Positions 21,612-32,693 of a DNA stretch of 64,000 nucleotides are shown in pieces. The stretch's first letter is position 1. Each line of letters opens with the position of its first letter. The stretch is from positions 1-64,000 of the forward strand of contig DASXLI010000015.1 of NCBI GenBank assembly GCA_036496285.1. Direction: 5' to 3'. The stretch comes from DP-19 sp036496285. GTDB taxonomy: Bacteria; Desulfobacterota; Binatia; UTPRO1. Made by a program: the position numbers and the translations under genes. Below the pieces are notes generated by a model that worked only from the letters and a program-made list of their open reading frames with translations, did not search any database and was not told the origin of the DNA.

Positions 21612-22775
21612 ATGCGCATCGAGGTGGTGAACGGCCTGGCCGCCGTCCGGCCCGACGAGTGGGACGCGCTCGCCGCCGCCGGGTCCCCTTTTCTCGAGTG
21701 GGGATGGCTCGCCTCGCTGGAGGACTCCGGCTGCGTCGGGGCCGACGCCGGCTGGCTGCCGCAGCACCTCCTGCTGCGCGACGGCGCCCGCCTCGTCGGA
21801 GCGTGTCCGCTCTACGTGAAGACCCACAGCCAGGGCGAGTTCGTCTTCGATCACGGCTGGGCCGAGGCGGCGCGGCGCGGCGGCATCGACTACTACCCGA
21901 AGCTGCTCGTCGCCGCGCCGTTCACGCCCGCGACCGGCGTCCGCTTCCTCGCCTCCGCCGACGCCGACCGCCCGGCCGTCGTACGCGCGCTCGCCACGGC
22001 GCTGAAGGAGATCTGCGCGCGCCAGTCCTTCTCCTCGGCCCACGTCAACTTCTGCACCGCGGACGAGGCCGCGACCCTCGCCGGGCTCGGCTTCGTGGAG
22101 CGCACCGGCTACCAGTTCCAGTGGATCAACCCCGGCTGGCGGACGTTCGACGACTACCTCGGGGCGTTCCGCAGCAAGCGGCGCACGCAGATCAAGCGCG
22201 AGCGCCGCGAGCTCGCGTCACAGGGCATCACGATCACCGTGCACGCCGGCGACGCCATTCCGGAGTCGCTCGTGCAGCCGATGTTCCGCCTCTACCGCCA
22301 CACGGTCGACAAGCTGTACTGGGGACGCCAGTACCTGAACGCCGAGCTCTTCCGCCTCCTGTGGCAGCGCTGGCGCGCGCGGCTCTGCTGCGTGGTCGCG
22401 CGCCGTGGCGACACGATCGTCGCCGGCACCATCAACGTGCGCAAGGGCGACGTGCTGTACGGCCGCTACTGGGGCGCGCTCGAGGAGCTGCGCTATCTCC
22501 ACTTCAACGTCTGCTACTACGCCGCGATCGACTGGTGCCTGCAGCAGGGCATCACCCGCTTCGAGCCCGGCGCGGGCGGCGAGTTCAAGCACCTGCGCGG
22601 CTTCGACGCGCGGCCGACGACCAGCATGCACTACCTCTCCGACCCGCGGCTCGCGCGCGCCGTCGCCGACTACCTGGTGGAGGAACGCGCCGCGATCGCG
22701 CGTGAGATCACCTGGATGGGCGAGCAGAGCGCGCTGAAGCGTCCCGCCGAGGAAACGGACGAGCTCGAGCGCTAG
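21612..22775 (+). CDS. FemAB-like / peptidogalycan recognition protein (PF04339 type)
   Basis: The protein has 387 residues from the ATG at 21612; a TTG at 21561 is less likely. It shows the two-lobed GNAT-like pattern of the DUF482 / FemAB-like family: SPFLEWGWLASLEDSGCVG near the N-terminus, FRSKRRTQIKRERRELASQG in the centre, and FEPGAGGEFKHLRGF near the C-terminus. Relatives are proposed to transfer amino acids or acyl groups to peptidoglycan or other envelope polymers. No membrane segment is present. It converges with the ion channel gene, overlapping it by 4 bases at the 3' end. Confidence 0.8.
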   Translation: MRIEVVNGLAAVRPDEWDALAAAGSPFLEWGWLASLEDSGCVGADAGWLPQHLLLRDGARLVGACPLYVKTHSQGEFVFDHGWAEAARRGGIDYYPKLLVAAPFTPATGVRFLASADADRPAVVRALATALKEICARQSFSSAHVNFCTADEAATLAGLGFVERTGYQFQWINPGWRTFDDYLGAFRSKRRTQIKRERRELASQGITITVHAGDAIPESLVQPMFRLYRHTVDKLYWGRQYLNAELFRLLWQRWRARLCCVVARRGDTIVAGTINVRKGDVLYGRYWGALEELRYLHFNVCYYAAIDWCLQQGITRFEPGAGGEFKHLRGFDARPTTSMHYLSDPRLARAVADYLVEERAAIAREITWMGEQSALKRPAEETDELER

Positions 22776-23560
22776 CGGTCCACCGGCCGGCCGCTCGTGC
22801 TGATCTGGACGCCGACCAGCCGGGCGACCAGGATCGTGAGATAGAACTGTCCGGTGATTCCCTCGGCGACGGCCGCGTAGCGCGCCTGCAAGGTGAGCGG
22901 GGTGATGTCGCCGAAGCCGATCGTGGCGAGCGTCGTCATGCTGAAGTAGATGAAGATCGGAAACGCTTCCTCCGGGTGGTGGGAGAGCATGGCGGCCATC
23001 TCGGGTGAGCCGCCGAAGCTGAAGGCGTCGGGCTGGAGCAGGAAGAGGACGCTGTACAGGATGCCCCAGCACATCCCGAGCAGCAGGTAGACGGCAACCG
23101 CCAGGCTGATCGTCTCGCCGGTGATCTCGCGATGGCGCAGGAGCGCGTGCAGCTCCGCCCACGTCACGAAGACAAAGAAGAGGAGCCACGTGACCCCCGC
23201 CAGCATGACCAGCTCGTCCGTCGCCCGGAGGATGAGGGCGAGTCGCGCGACGATGCCGAGCAGCCCGAGCGCGGTCCCCACGGCCCGCCGCCGCCGACGC
23301 TCCGCCAGCAGGAGATCGCGGTCGCCCGCGAGATCCTCGACCGTGATGGCGTGGAGCGCGACGAACATCAGGACGAGAACGATGAGACTGAAGACAAGCG
23401 GAGCTCCTCCCAGGGCGCCGATCAAGGGCCGAACCATGAACGCCGCGACGATCACGATCAGCAGCCCCGTCTGCCTGCGCCGTCGGAAGAACTCGAGCAG
23501 CGATGCGACGCGCGAAATCACGGAGAAGGCTTCATAGACGAGTCCCTCCGTCCGGGACAA
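22772..23560 (-). CDS. Two-pore-helix type potassium/ion channel
   Basis: The protein has 262 residues with about five hydrophobic helices. The pore loop reads SMTTLATIGFGDITP, containing the K+ selectivity filter TIGFGD between the last two membrane helices. There is no voltage-sensor Arg ladder and no C-terminal RCK domain. A cluster of Arg residues (AERRRRRAV) near residue 90 should face the cytoplasm. The start is TTG at 23560; GTG at 23521 is an alternative. It is probably an ion leak or stress channel. Confidence 0.82.
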   Translation of the reverse strand: MSRTEGLVYEAFSVISRVASLLEFFRRRRQTGLLIVIVAAFMVRPLIGALGGAPLVFSLIVLVLMFVALHAITVEDLAGDRDLLLAERRRRRAVGTALGLLGIVARLALILRATDELVMLAGVTWLLFFVFVTWAELHALLRHREITGETISLAVAVYLLLGMCWGILYSVLFLLQPDAFSFGGSPEMAAMLSHHPEEAFPIFIYFSMTTLATIGFGDITPLTLQARYAAVAEGITGQFYLTILVARLVGVQISTSGRPVDR

Positions 23561-23593
23561 CGCACCGCTGGAGCGGCCTAGCAGCCGCCGGGA

Positions 23594-25939
<2,346 letters not shown>

Positions 25940-25969
25940 GCGACTCCTCTCGCGATCTCCCGACCGGGG

Positions 25970-26293
25970 TCACGCCTCCTCCATACTGCACCGCAACGGG
26001 TACTCGTGCGAGCGGGCGAGATCCTCGACCTGGCCGATGCGCGCCTCGGCGACCTCACGGGTGTACACGCCCGCCACCCCGATGCCGTTCTTGTGCACGT
26101 GCAGCATGATCTGCACCGCGTCCGTCTCGTTGCGGTGGAAGATGCCCTGCAGCACGTAGATGACGAACTCCATCGTCGTGTAATCGTCGTTGTGCAGCAA
26201 CACCTTGTACATGCGGGGCTTCTGCAGCTTCCGCTCGGTGCGCGTCCGCGTCGCGACGCCCGTCCCGTCGTCCCGTGTCGTCCGCTCGCTCAT
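25970..26293 (-). CDS. clpS: ATP-dependent Clp protease adaptor ClpS
   Basis: The protein has 107 residues. The N-degron pocket signatures are present: YKVLLHNDDYTTMEFV, then VLQGIFHRNETDA, MLHVHKNGIGVAGVYTREVAE. ClpS delivers proteins with destabilising N-termini to ClpA. I chose the ATG at 26293, which has GGAGG upstream; an upstream in-frame start at 26335 would add 14 residues. It is directly followed by clpA, the classic arrangement. Confidence 0.95.
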   Translation of the reverse strand: MSERTTRDDGTGVATRTRTERKLQKPRMYKVLLHNDDYTTMEFVIYVLQGIFHRNETDAVQIMLHVHKNGIGVAGVYTREVAEARIGQVEDLARSHEYPLRCSMEEA

Positions 26294-26378
26294 CGCGGCC
26301 TCCAGGATAGCATCCGCATTGGCCTGGAAAAACACGCGCTGGCAACGCCGCCCCGGTCCCGGTTAAGCTAGGGCGCTC

Positions 26379-27254
26379 ATGCGTATCCGCAACCTGTTCG
26401 AGACCGGTGAGCCGGTCTTCTCCTTCGAGTTCTTCCCGCCCAAGACCGACGAGGGCGAGCGCAAGCTGCTCGACACCGTCCGCCGCCTGAAGGAGCTCCG
26501 GCCGGGGTTCGTGTCGGTCACCAAGACCGGCGCCAAGCCGCCGGAGAAGACGATCGAGATCACCGCCCGGATCAAGAACGAGCTCGGCATCGAGGCGATG
26601 GCGCACATGACCTGCGCCACGGCCGGGCGCGGCGAGATGGACCGCATCTTCGGCCTCATCCGCGACGCGGGCATCGAGAACGTGCTCGCGCTGCGCGGCG
26701 ATCCGCCGCGCGACGAGCCGGCGTTCGTGCAGCCGCCCGACGGCTTCCGTTTCGCGACCGAGCTGGTCCGCTTCATCCGCGAGCGCCGCTACGCCTTCTG
26801 CCTCGGCGGCGCCGCGTACCCGGAGAAGCACCCGGAGTGTCCGAGCGTCGAGCTCGACCTCTCGAACCTGAAGGCCAAGGTCGATTCCGGCGTCGAGTTC
26901 CTCATCACGCAGCTCTTCTACGAGAACGCCCGCTACTTCGCCTTCGTCGAGCGGGCGCGGGCGGCCGGGATCACCTCGCCGATCGTGCCCGGCATCATGC
27001 CGATCACCAACGTCGCCCAGATCGAGCGCATCGCCGGGCTCTCGGGAGCGCACATCCCGACGGCGCTGCAGCGCGACCTCGACCAGGCGCGCGGCGACGA
27101 CGCGGCCGCGCAGCAGATCGGCATCGCGTTTGCGACCGAGCAGTGCCGCGAGCTGTTGCGCCGCGGCGCGCCCGGCATTCACTTCTACACGCTGAACCAG
27201 TCGCCTGCGACGTGGGCGATCCTGCGCGCGCTGCGCGAGGAGCACGGCGCGTGA
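26379..27254 (+). CDS. metF: Methylenetetrahydrofolate reductase
   Basis: The protein has 291 residues, the usual length of bacterial MetF, a TIM-barrel flavoprotein making 5-methyl-THF for methionine synthesis. Signatures are FSFEFFPPKTDEGE, the substrate Asp loop LALRGDPP, and FLITQLFYENARYF. The loop after strand 2 reads FVSVTKTGAKPPEKT, whereas the usual sequence is SVTYGAGG. This loop contacts flavin and folate, so specificity or kinetics may differ. Its stop overlaps the start of the truncated VOC gene (GTGA). Confidence 0.88.
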   Translation: MRIRNLFETGEPVFSFEFFPPKTDEGERKLLDTVRRLKELRPGFVSVTKTGAKPPEKTIEITARIKNELGIEAMAHMTCATAGRGEMDRIFGLIRDAGIENVLALRGDPPRDEPAFVQPPDGFRFATELVRFIRERRYAFCLGGAAYPEKHPECPSVELDLSNLKAKVDSGVEFLITQLFYENARYFAFVERARAAGITSPIVPGIMPITNVAQIERIAGLSGAHIPTALQRDLDQARGDDAAAQQIGIAFATEQCRELLRRGAPGIHFYTLNQSPATWAILRALREEHGA

Positions 27255-27490
27255 CGGCCGCCGTCGATCCGGTTCCCGCGCGACAGCATGGGGCAACCCC
27301 CTATCTCTGCGTGCAGGGCGCCGCGGCGGCGCTCGATTTCTACGCCGCCGCCTTCGGCGCCGTCGAGACGATGCGCCTCGTCGACCCGAACGACGGCCGC
27401 ATCGGCCACGCCTGGCACCTGGCAAGCCTCAGGGAAAGCCTGAGCGACGCCGAGATGCACCGGCGCTTCGCCGCGCTCTACGGCAAGTAG
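27251..27490 (+). CDS. Internally deleted VOC/PhnB-like protein, 79 aa
   Basis: The frame starts at a GTG that overlaps the metF stop and encodes 79 residues. The N-terminal part (YLCVQGAAAALDFYAAAFGA through RLVDPNDGRIGHA) is the first half of a PhnB/glyoxalase-like VOC protein. It then joins WHLASLRESLSDAEMHRRF, which matches the last 20 residues of such proteins. The middle 60-80 residues are missing, and the junction lies at a repeated GHA-type codon string. This looks like an in-frame deletion by short-repeat recombination. It may be a decaying gene or a minimal protein. Confidence 0.6.
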   Translation: MTAAVDPVPARQHGATPYLCVQGAAAALDFYAAAFGAVETMRLVDPNDGRIGHAWHLASLRESLSDAEMHRRFAALYGK

Positions 27491-27539
27491 CGGCGCGCCC
27501 TCGGACGAGGTGACGGCGGCGTGACCGGCCGCGCCGCCG

Positions 27540-30500
27540 CTAGGCCGAGACGGCGCTGCCGGGCTCGCGCGCCGCGAGCGCGCGCTGCGCGAGGTCGATC
27601 TCGTCGGCGAGCGCCGGGACCAGGCCGTGCACGGAGTCGAGCTGGCCCGTGCGGCCGAGCATCTCGACCGCGGCCGCGAGGTCACGGACCGCGAAGATCG
27701 AGAGCTGGGCGGCGCCGCCCTTCAGGTAGTGTCCGATGTGCTCGACCGCCTTCGCGTCACCGCCGGAGAGCGCGTCGCGCAGCGCCTGGCACCGTGTGAC
27801 GGCCTCGTCGAGGAAACGGCCGGCGATCTCCGCCATCACGTCGTCGTCGAGGAGCGGTTCCTCGGGCTCGCTGGGCGCCGCGGGCGGATCGACGGGCGCC
27901 GCGGCGAGCGCGCGCCCGACCGTCTCCAGGAGGTCCTCGCGCCGCAGCGGCTTCACGATGTAGCCGTCCATCTGCGCCTCGCTGCAGCGCGCCCGGTCCT
28001 CCGCGGTCATCGCGGCGGTGAGCGCGAAGATCGGGCGGCGGCGCGCGGGATCCTCGCCGGCGCGGATCGCGGCCGTGGCCGCGATGCCGTCCATCTCCGG
28101 CATCTGCACGTCCATCAGCACGAGGTCGGGCGTGCGCTCACGGAACGCGGCGATCGCCTCACGGCCGTTGGTCGCCAGGCAGACGTCGTAGCCGGCGCGC
28201 AGCAGAACCTTCTGTGCGACGATCCGGTTGGCCTCGTTGTCGTCGACGACGAGGATGCAGGCGGGCCGCTCGCGTTGTGCCGTCATGTGGTCCCCTCCGG
28301 AGGACGGTCGGATGCGCGCTTTCACAATCGCCTCGGCGAGCTGCGCGTGCTTGATCGGCTTCGGAATCAGTGCGGCCAGGTCGAGGCCCTCGTGGCGGGC
28401 GCCGCTGCGGCTGACCGAGGTCAGGGCGATGATCGACACCCCGCGGATCGTCGCGTCCGCACGGATGCGGTGGACGGTCTCGATGCCATCGAGGTCGGGC
28501 ATGTGCATGTCGAGCAGCACGAGGTCGAAGGGCTCGCCGCCGTGCGCCGCGTGCACGAGCAGATCGCAGCCTTCGGCGCCGCCCGAGGCGAGCGCGGCGC
28601 GGCAGCCCCAGCTCTGCAGGAGCTTAAGCAGCACCATGCGGTTGGTCGCGTTGTCGTCGATGACGAGGACACGCAGCCCCGCCAGATCACGCCTCTCGAC
28701 GACGGTCGCGGGGCCGCCCGGCTCGAGCGCAACCTCGAACCAGAACATGCTGCCGTGGCCCGGCTCGCTCTCGACGCCCATCGTGCCCCCCATCATCGTG
28801 ATGAGGCGCTGCGAGATGGCGAGGCCGAGGCCGGTGCCGCCGTAGCGGCGCGTCGTCGAGCTGTCCGCCTGCGTGAAGGACTCGAAGATCGTGGCCTGCT
28901 TGTCGGGCGGGACGCCGATTCCGGTGTCCTGCACCGTGCAGCGCAGGACGACGCGCTCCGGCGTCGAGGCCGCCGTAACGCCGAGGCGGATGACGATCTC
29001 GCCGTGCTCGGTGAACTTGAGGGCGTTGCCGGCGAGGTTCATGATCACCTGACGCAGCCGCCCGGGGTCGCCCTGCAGGCGCGGCGGCAGCGCGTCCTCG
29101 ACGAAGCCGACCAGCTCGAGCTGCTTGCGCCCCGCCTCGATCGCCAGCGTATCGAGCACGCCGTCGACCACCGCGCGGACGTCGAACTCGATGTATTCCA
29201 GGTCGAGCTTGCCCGCCTCGATCTTGGAGAAGTCGAGCACGTCGTTGATGATCGTCATCAAGCTCTCGGCGCAGGCGCGCGCGCGGACGAGGAAGTCCCG
29301 CCGCTCGACGTCGTCGCTGGTGTCGAGCGCGAGCTCCGTCATGCCGAAGATGCCGTTCATCGGCGTCCGGATCTCGTGGCTCATGGTCGCGAGGAACTCG
29401 CTCTTCGCGCGGTTGGCGGCCTCGGCGTTGTCCCTGGCCGTGCGCAGCTCCTCCTCCACCCGCTTGCGGTCGGCGATGTCGCGCACGAACGCGGTGAAGT
29501 GGTGCACGCCGTCGAGCGTCAGGCCCGAGATCGACAGCTCGACCGGGAACTCGCGGCCGTCGCGGTGCCAGGCCATCACCTCGATACGCCGGTTGAGGAC
29601 GCGGGCTTCGCCGGTCGCGAGGTAGTTCGCGAGGCCGTGCGCGTGCGCGCTGCGCTGCGCCGGAGGGATGATCGTCTCGGCGACGAGGCGGCCGAGCGCT
29701 TCCTCGCGGGTCCAGCCGAAGGTCAACTCCGCCTGCGCGCTCCACGCGGTGATGCGCCCCTCGGCGCTCATCGTGACGACCGCGTCGAGCGACCGATCGA
29801 CGGTGAGGCGCATGCGGGTTTCGGCAAGCACGATCTTCTGCGTGAGGCGCCCCCACCAGAGCAGCAGCCAGACGAGCACGGCGGCGACGATCGGCGCCGT
29901 CGGCAGGCCGAATCCGGCGATCGCCCACCACTCCGCGCGGCGCTGCTCGGCCAGCCACGCCGGACGCGGCCAGGCGCGGATCGTCCAATGCTGCGACGCG
30001 ATCGGGAACCGGCGCGTCACGACCAACGCGCCGGACGGCGGCTCGCCGGCCTCGCCCCACATCAGGCCGGTCTCGTCGAAGATCTGCAGGACGAAGCTCT
30101 CGCGGAGCTGCGGCAGGAACAGGTGATCGTAGAGCGGGTCGAGGCGGATCGCCTCGAGCACGGCCGCGTTGCCGTCGCCGACCGCCACGCGCACGAGCAG
30201 CGTCCGTCCCCACGTCCGCAGATCCGCCGCCAGCGCGGGCACGTCGCGCGGATTGGTGCGGACCGACACGTCGAGACGGCCGGCGATCGCCTCCACCTCG
30301 GGCGGGACATCGCTCACCCCGACCTGCCAGCCCGCGCCGTGGCCCGGCCGATACACGAGGAACGGGACCTCGGGGAGCTGCTTGACGCCCGCGTCCGCGA
30401 CCGCCCGCACCGCCTGCGGCGCGGCGCCCGGCGCGGCGAGCAGCGCGCTCACTTGACGCGCGAGGCCGAGGCGCGGCTCGAGATAGTCGCGATGCGGATG

Positions 30501-30743
30501 GAAGGCGCCCTCGATGACCCGGCCGAGGTCGTCTCCGATCACCTGCTCCCGGCGATCGGCCGCGAGCTCGCACATGACAAGTCGCACGGCAAGCAGCGCG
30601 ACGAGGGCGACCGCCCCCGCACCCCAGGCGCGCCAGCGGAACGCCGGAGCGTCGAGCACCCCGTGCTCCGCCGACCCGGACTCGACGTGGTCCCGCCGCC
30701 CGAAACCCAGAAGGCGCAGGACGGCCCACCGCGAGAATTGCAT
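27540..30743 (-). CDS. Hybrid sensor histidine kinase with two receivers and Hpt
   Basis: The protein has 1067 residues from the ATG at 30743; a TTG six codons earlier is less likely. The order is: membrane helix (about 40-60), periplasmic sensor domain (about 65-290), second membrane helix (about 290-315), PAS (about 330-450), dimerisation helix with FLATMSHEIRTPMNG, ATPase with NALKFT and GTGLGL, receiver 1 (LVLLDMHMPDLDG), receiver 2 (LVLMDVQMPEMDG) and a C-terminal Hpt with the phosphoacceptor His in HYLKGGAAQL. All phosphorelay residues are present, so it can run a full His-Asp-His relay in one chain. No cognate regulator gene lies next to it. Confidence 0.9.
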   Translation of the reverse strand: MQFSRWAVLRLLGFGRRDHVESGSAEHGVLDAPAFRWRAWGAGAVALVALLAVRLVMCELAADRREQVIGDDLGRVIEGAFHPHRDYLEPRLGLARQVSALLAAPGAAPQAVRAVADAGVKQLPEVPFLVYRPGHGAGWQVGVSDVPPEVEAIAGRLDVSVRTNPRDVPALAADLRTWGRTLLVRVAVGDGNAAVLEAIRLDPLYDHLFLPQLRESFVLQIFDETGLMWGEAGEPPSGALVVTRRFPIASQHWTIRAWPRPAWLAEQRRAEWWAIAGFGLPTAPIVAAVLVWLLLWWGRLTQKIVLAETRMRLTVDRSLDAVVTMSAEGRITAWSAQAELTFGWTREEALGRLVAETIIPPAQRSAHAHGLANYLATGEARVLNRRIEVMAWHRDGREFPVELSISGLTLDGVHHFTAFVRDIADRKRVEEELRTARDNAEAANRAKSEFLATMSHEIRTPMNGIFGMTELALDTSDDVERRDFLVRARACAESLMTIINDVLDFSKIEAGKLDLEYIEFDVRAVVDGVLDTLAIEAGRKQLELVGFVEDALPPRLQGDPGRLRQVIMNLAGNALKFTEHGEIVIRLGVTAASTPERVVLRCTVQDTGIGVPPDKQATIFESFTQADSSTTRRYGGTGLGLAISQRLITMMGGTMGVESEPGHGSMFWFEVALEPGGPATVVERRDLAGLRVLVIDDNATNRMVLLKLLQSWGCRAALASGGAEGCDLLVHAAHGGEPFDLVLLDMHMPDLDGIETVHRIRADATIRGVSIIALTSVSRSGARHEGLDLAALIPKPIKHAQLAEAIVKARIRPSSGGDHMTAQRERPACILVVDDNEANRIVAQKVLLRAGYDVCLATNGREAIAAFRERTPDLVLMDVQMPEMDGIAATAAIRAGEDPARRRPIFALTAAMTAEDRARCSEAQMDGYIVKPLRREDLLETVGRALAAAPVDPPAAPSEPEEPLLDDDVMAEIAGRFLDEAVTRCQALRDALSGGDAKAVEHIGHYLKGGAAQLSIFAVRDLAAAVEMLGRTGQLDSVHGLVPALADEIDLAQRALAAREPGSAVSA

Positions 30744-30820
30744 CGCGGTTCCCCCACGCAAGCCACATGCCAGGACATCGGCGATGTCACGGGCTCTTTT
30801 CTCCCGGAATGCCGTGTCCC

Positions 30821-30846
30821 ACGCCCGGCCCCAGCGGGCCGGGCGT
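30821..30846. terminator. Strong GC hairpin downstream of RRM gene
   Basis: Ten-base perfect arms (30821-30830 and 30837-30846) enclose CCAGCG. It lies 41 bases past the stop of the minus-strand RRM gene, within the upstream region of the kinase gene. There is no U-tract, so it may act as a pause, attenuator or RNA stabiliser. Confidence 0.45.
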
Positions 30847-30886
30847 CACTAAATGCGCGTGGACGTCAAAGTTGTGCGCCCGCGGC

Positions 30887-31222
30887 CTACCAGCGGCCGC
30901 CGCGCCCACCTCCGCCCCCGCCGCCCCCGCCACCGCCGCGTCGGCCGCCCCCGCCCCCGCCCCCGCCGCCGCCACCGTCGGTGCGCGGACGCGCCTCGTT
31001 GACGTTGATCGCGCGGCCGCGGAGGGCCGTGCCGTTCAGGGCCTGCATCGCGGCGTTCGCCTCGTCCTTGGAAGGCATCTCGACGAACCCGAAGCCCTTC
31101 GATTGACCGCTCTGGCGGTCCTTCACGACGTCCGCCGTGGTGACCTGACCGTGCGCTGCAAATGCCTCCCGCAGATCGTTATCCGTGACGTCGTACGACA
31201 AATTGCCAACGTAGAGCTTCAT
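30887..31222 (-). CDS. Glycine-rich RRM RNA-binding protein
   Basis: The protein has 111 residues. A single RNA recognition motif covers 1-78, with RNP2 LYVGNL and RNP1 KGFGFVEM in the right places. The tail (83-111) is almost pure glycine with a few arginines, like RGG boxes. Bacterial proteins of this build are often cold-induced and bind single-stranded RNA. GGAGGG precedes the ATG. The only neighbour on the same strand is the distant kinase gene, so it is likely a single-gene transcript from the promoter at 31244-31273. Confidence 0.9.
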   Translation of the reverse strand: MKLYVGNLSYDVTDNDLREAFAAHGQVTTADVVKDRQSGQSKGFGFVEMPSKDEANAAMQALNGTALRGRAINVNEARPRTDGGGGGGGGGGGRRGGGGGGGGGGGRGGRW

Positions 31223-31243
31223 GAGAGCCCTCCCTAGGCCGCG

Positions 31244-31273
31244 TGAATATCCGACCTGTCGACAAGGTCGCAA
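31244..31273 (-). promoter_or_regulatory. Promoter and palindrome upstream of RRM gene
   Basis: On the minus strand, TTGCGA (31273-31268) is followed after 18 bases by TATTCA (31249-31244), 22 bases before the start codon. The spacer holds GACCT-GTCGACA-AGGTC (31253-31269), arms perfectly complementary, a candidate operator. Confidence 0.45.
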
Positions 31274-31312
31274 CGCTCGTTTGGCACGGTGCGCCTGAGG
31301 CCCCCCGAGCGC

Positions 31313-31342
31313 TTGACACCCTGCGGCGCCCCGTCGTGATAT
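31313..31342 (+). promoter_or_regulatory. Promoter of Cys-rich secreted protein gene
   Basis: TTGACA (31313-31318), 18-base spacer, TGATAT (31337-31342). The start codon with its GGAGGATCCG ribosome binding site lies 31 bases downstream. Confidence 0.5.
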
Positions 31343-31372
31343 GCCGCCTACGCCGTTCCACTGGAGGATCCG

Positions 31373-32680
31373 ATGCGCCGCGCCCCCTACTCCGCCGTTT
31401 TTGCGTGTCTCGTATGGTCGCTCACCGCCGTGCCGCTCGCGCGCGCCTGCGTTTTCGACTCCGAGTGCGCCGACGGTAACCTCTGCGACGGCATCGAGCG
31501 CTGCGTCGCGGGTGCCTGCCAGGCGGGGCCGCCGCTCCAGTGCGACGACGGCGACCCCTGCACCGTCGACGCCTGCGAGCCGACGGCGGGATGCGTGCAT
31601 CACGACAGCGCGTGCCCCACGAGCTGCGGCCCCGCTGATGACGGCCTGCGCTGCAGCGACGGCAGCGCGTGCACGCTCGGCGACACGTGCGCGGGCGGCG
31701 CCTGCGTCGGCACGCCGGTCGACTGCGACGACGGCGATCCGTGCACCACGGACACCTGCGACGCCGCGCTCGGCTGCGTCTACGTCGAGGAGGCGAACCC
31801 GCCGAACTGCGTGAGTGACTGCCACCAGGTCGCCGACCACACGCCGTGCCCGGGCGACGGCGATCCCTGTACGCAGGACGGCTGCCTCGAGGGCGCCTGC
31901 CAGATCGGGCTCCGCCAGTTCGTCCGTCAGTGCGACGACGGTGACCGCTGCAACGGCGACGAGTTCTGCAGCTCGGTGAAGGGCTGCCAGCCCGGTCCGC
32001 CGCCGGTCTGCGACGACGGCGAGCCGTGCAACGGCGTCGAGACCTGCGTCCCGGCGACGGGCTGCCAGCCGGGCACGGCGGCCGCCGACGGCACCGCCTG
32101 CGACGACGGCGCGGTCTGCACGATCGGCGACGCCTGCAGCGGCGGCGCCTGCGTCGGCACCCCCGGTGCGTGCGACGACGGCGACGCCGCCACGACCGAC
32201 CTCTGCACGGAGGTGACCGGCTGCCTGCACTGCGCCTCGATGAGCGCCGCGAAGCTCACGCTCAGGCTCCCGAGCCCCTCGCGCGCCGGCAAGTTCACGC
32301 TGAAAGGCGCGTTCGCGCCGCCCGCACCGCTCGATCCGACGACGCCGGCCGGCGCCGATCTCCTGCTGCACGACGGCACCACGGTCTTCCAGGCGTTGCA
32401 CGTGCCGGGCGCGAGCTTCGTCGCGAACCGCGCGGGCACGGCCGAGAAGTTCCGCGACAAGCTCGGCATGGTCGCGAACGGCCTCCAGACCCTGCAGCTC
32501 AAGGCGCCCACGCCGACCAAGCCGAGCAAGCTCACGGCGAAGGGTCTCCTCGCCGGGCCCGCCGTCGGCGGCAACGGAAGCAACGCGATCACGCTCGTTG
32601 CCGGTCCTGCCTGCGCCACCGCGACCCTGCCGTGCACGCTGGTGCACAACGGCGGCGGGCGGCGCTGCGCGCTGCCGTAG
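31373..32680 (+). CDS. Secreted Cys-rich DDGDPC-repeat protein with C-terminal beta domain
   Basis: The protein has 435 residues. A signal peptide covers 1-25. Residues 26-285 carry about eight units of the form CDDG(D/E)PC...C...GC, with more than 40 cysteines, the disulfide-rich repeat frequent in secreted proteins of Myxococcota-like bacteria. Residues 290-395 form the beta domain KLTLRLPSPSRAGKFTLKG...VPGASF...KFRDKLG...KLTAKGLLAG, which resembles parts of the proteins at 837 and 44071. The role is unknown; adhesion or surface structure is a guess. The start has a GGAGGATCCG site. Confidence 0.85.
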   Translation: MRRAPYSAVFACLVWSLTAVPLARACVFDSECADGNLCDGIERCVAGACQAGPPLQCDDGDPCTVDACEPTAGCVHHDSACPTSCGPADDGLRCSDGSACTLGDTCAGGACVGTPVDCDDGDPCTTDTCDAALGCVYVEEANPPNCVSDCHQVADHTPCPGDGDPCTQDGCLEGACQIGLRQFVRQCDDGDRCNGDEFCSSVKGCQPGPPPVCDDGEPCNGVETCVPATGCQPGTAAADGTACDDGAVCTIGDACSGGACVGTPGACDDGDAATTDLCTEVTGCLHCASMSAAKLTLRLPSPSRAGKFTLKGAFAPPAPLDPTTPAGADLLLHDGTTVFQALHVPGASFVANRAGTAEKFRDKLGMVANGLQTLQLKAPTPTKPSKLTAKGLLAGPAVGGNGSNAITLVAGPACATATLPCTLVHNGGGRRCALP

Positions 32681-32693
32681 GCGCGTGCGAACG

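Noticed and set aside
27627..31106. A 1159-codon open frame on the plus strand
   Set aside because: It runs antisense to the hybrid kinase, which has a full set of domains.
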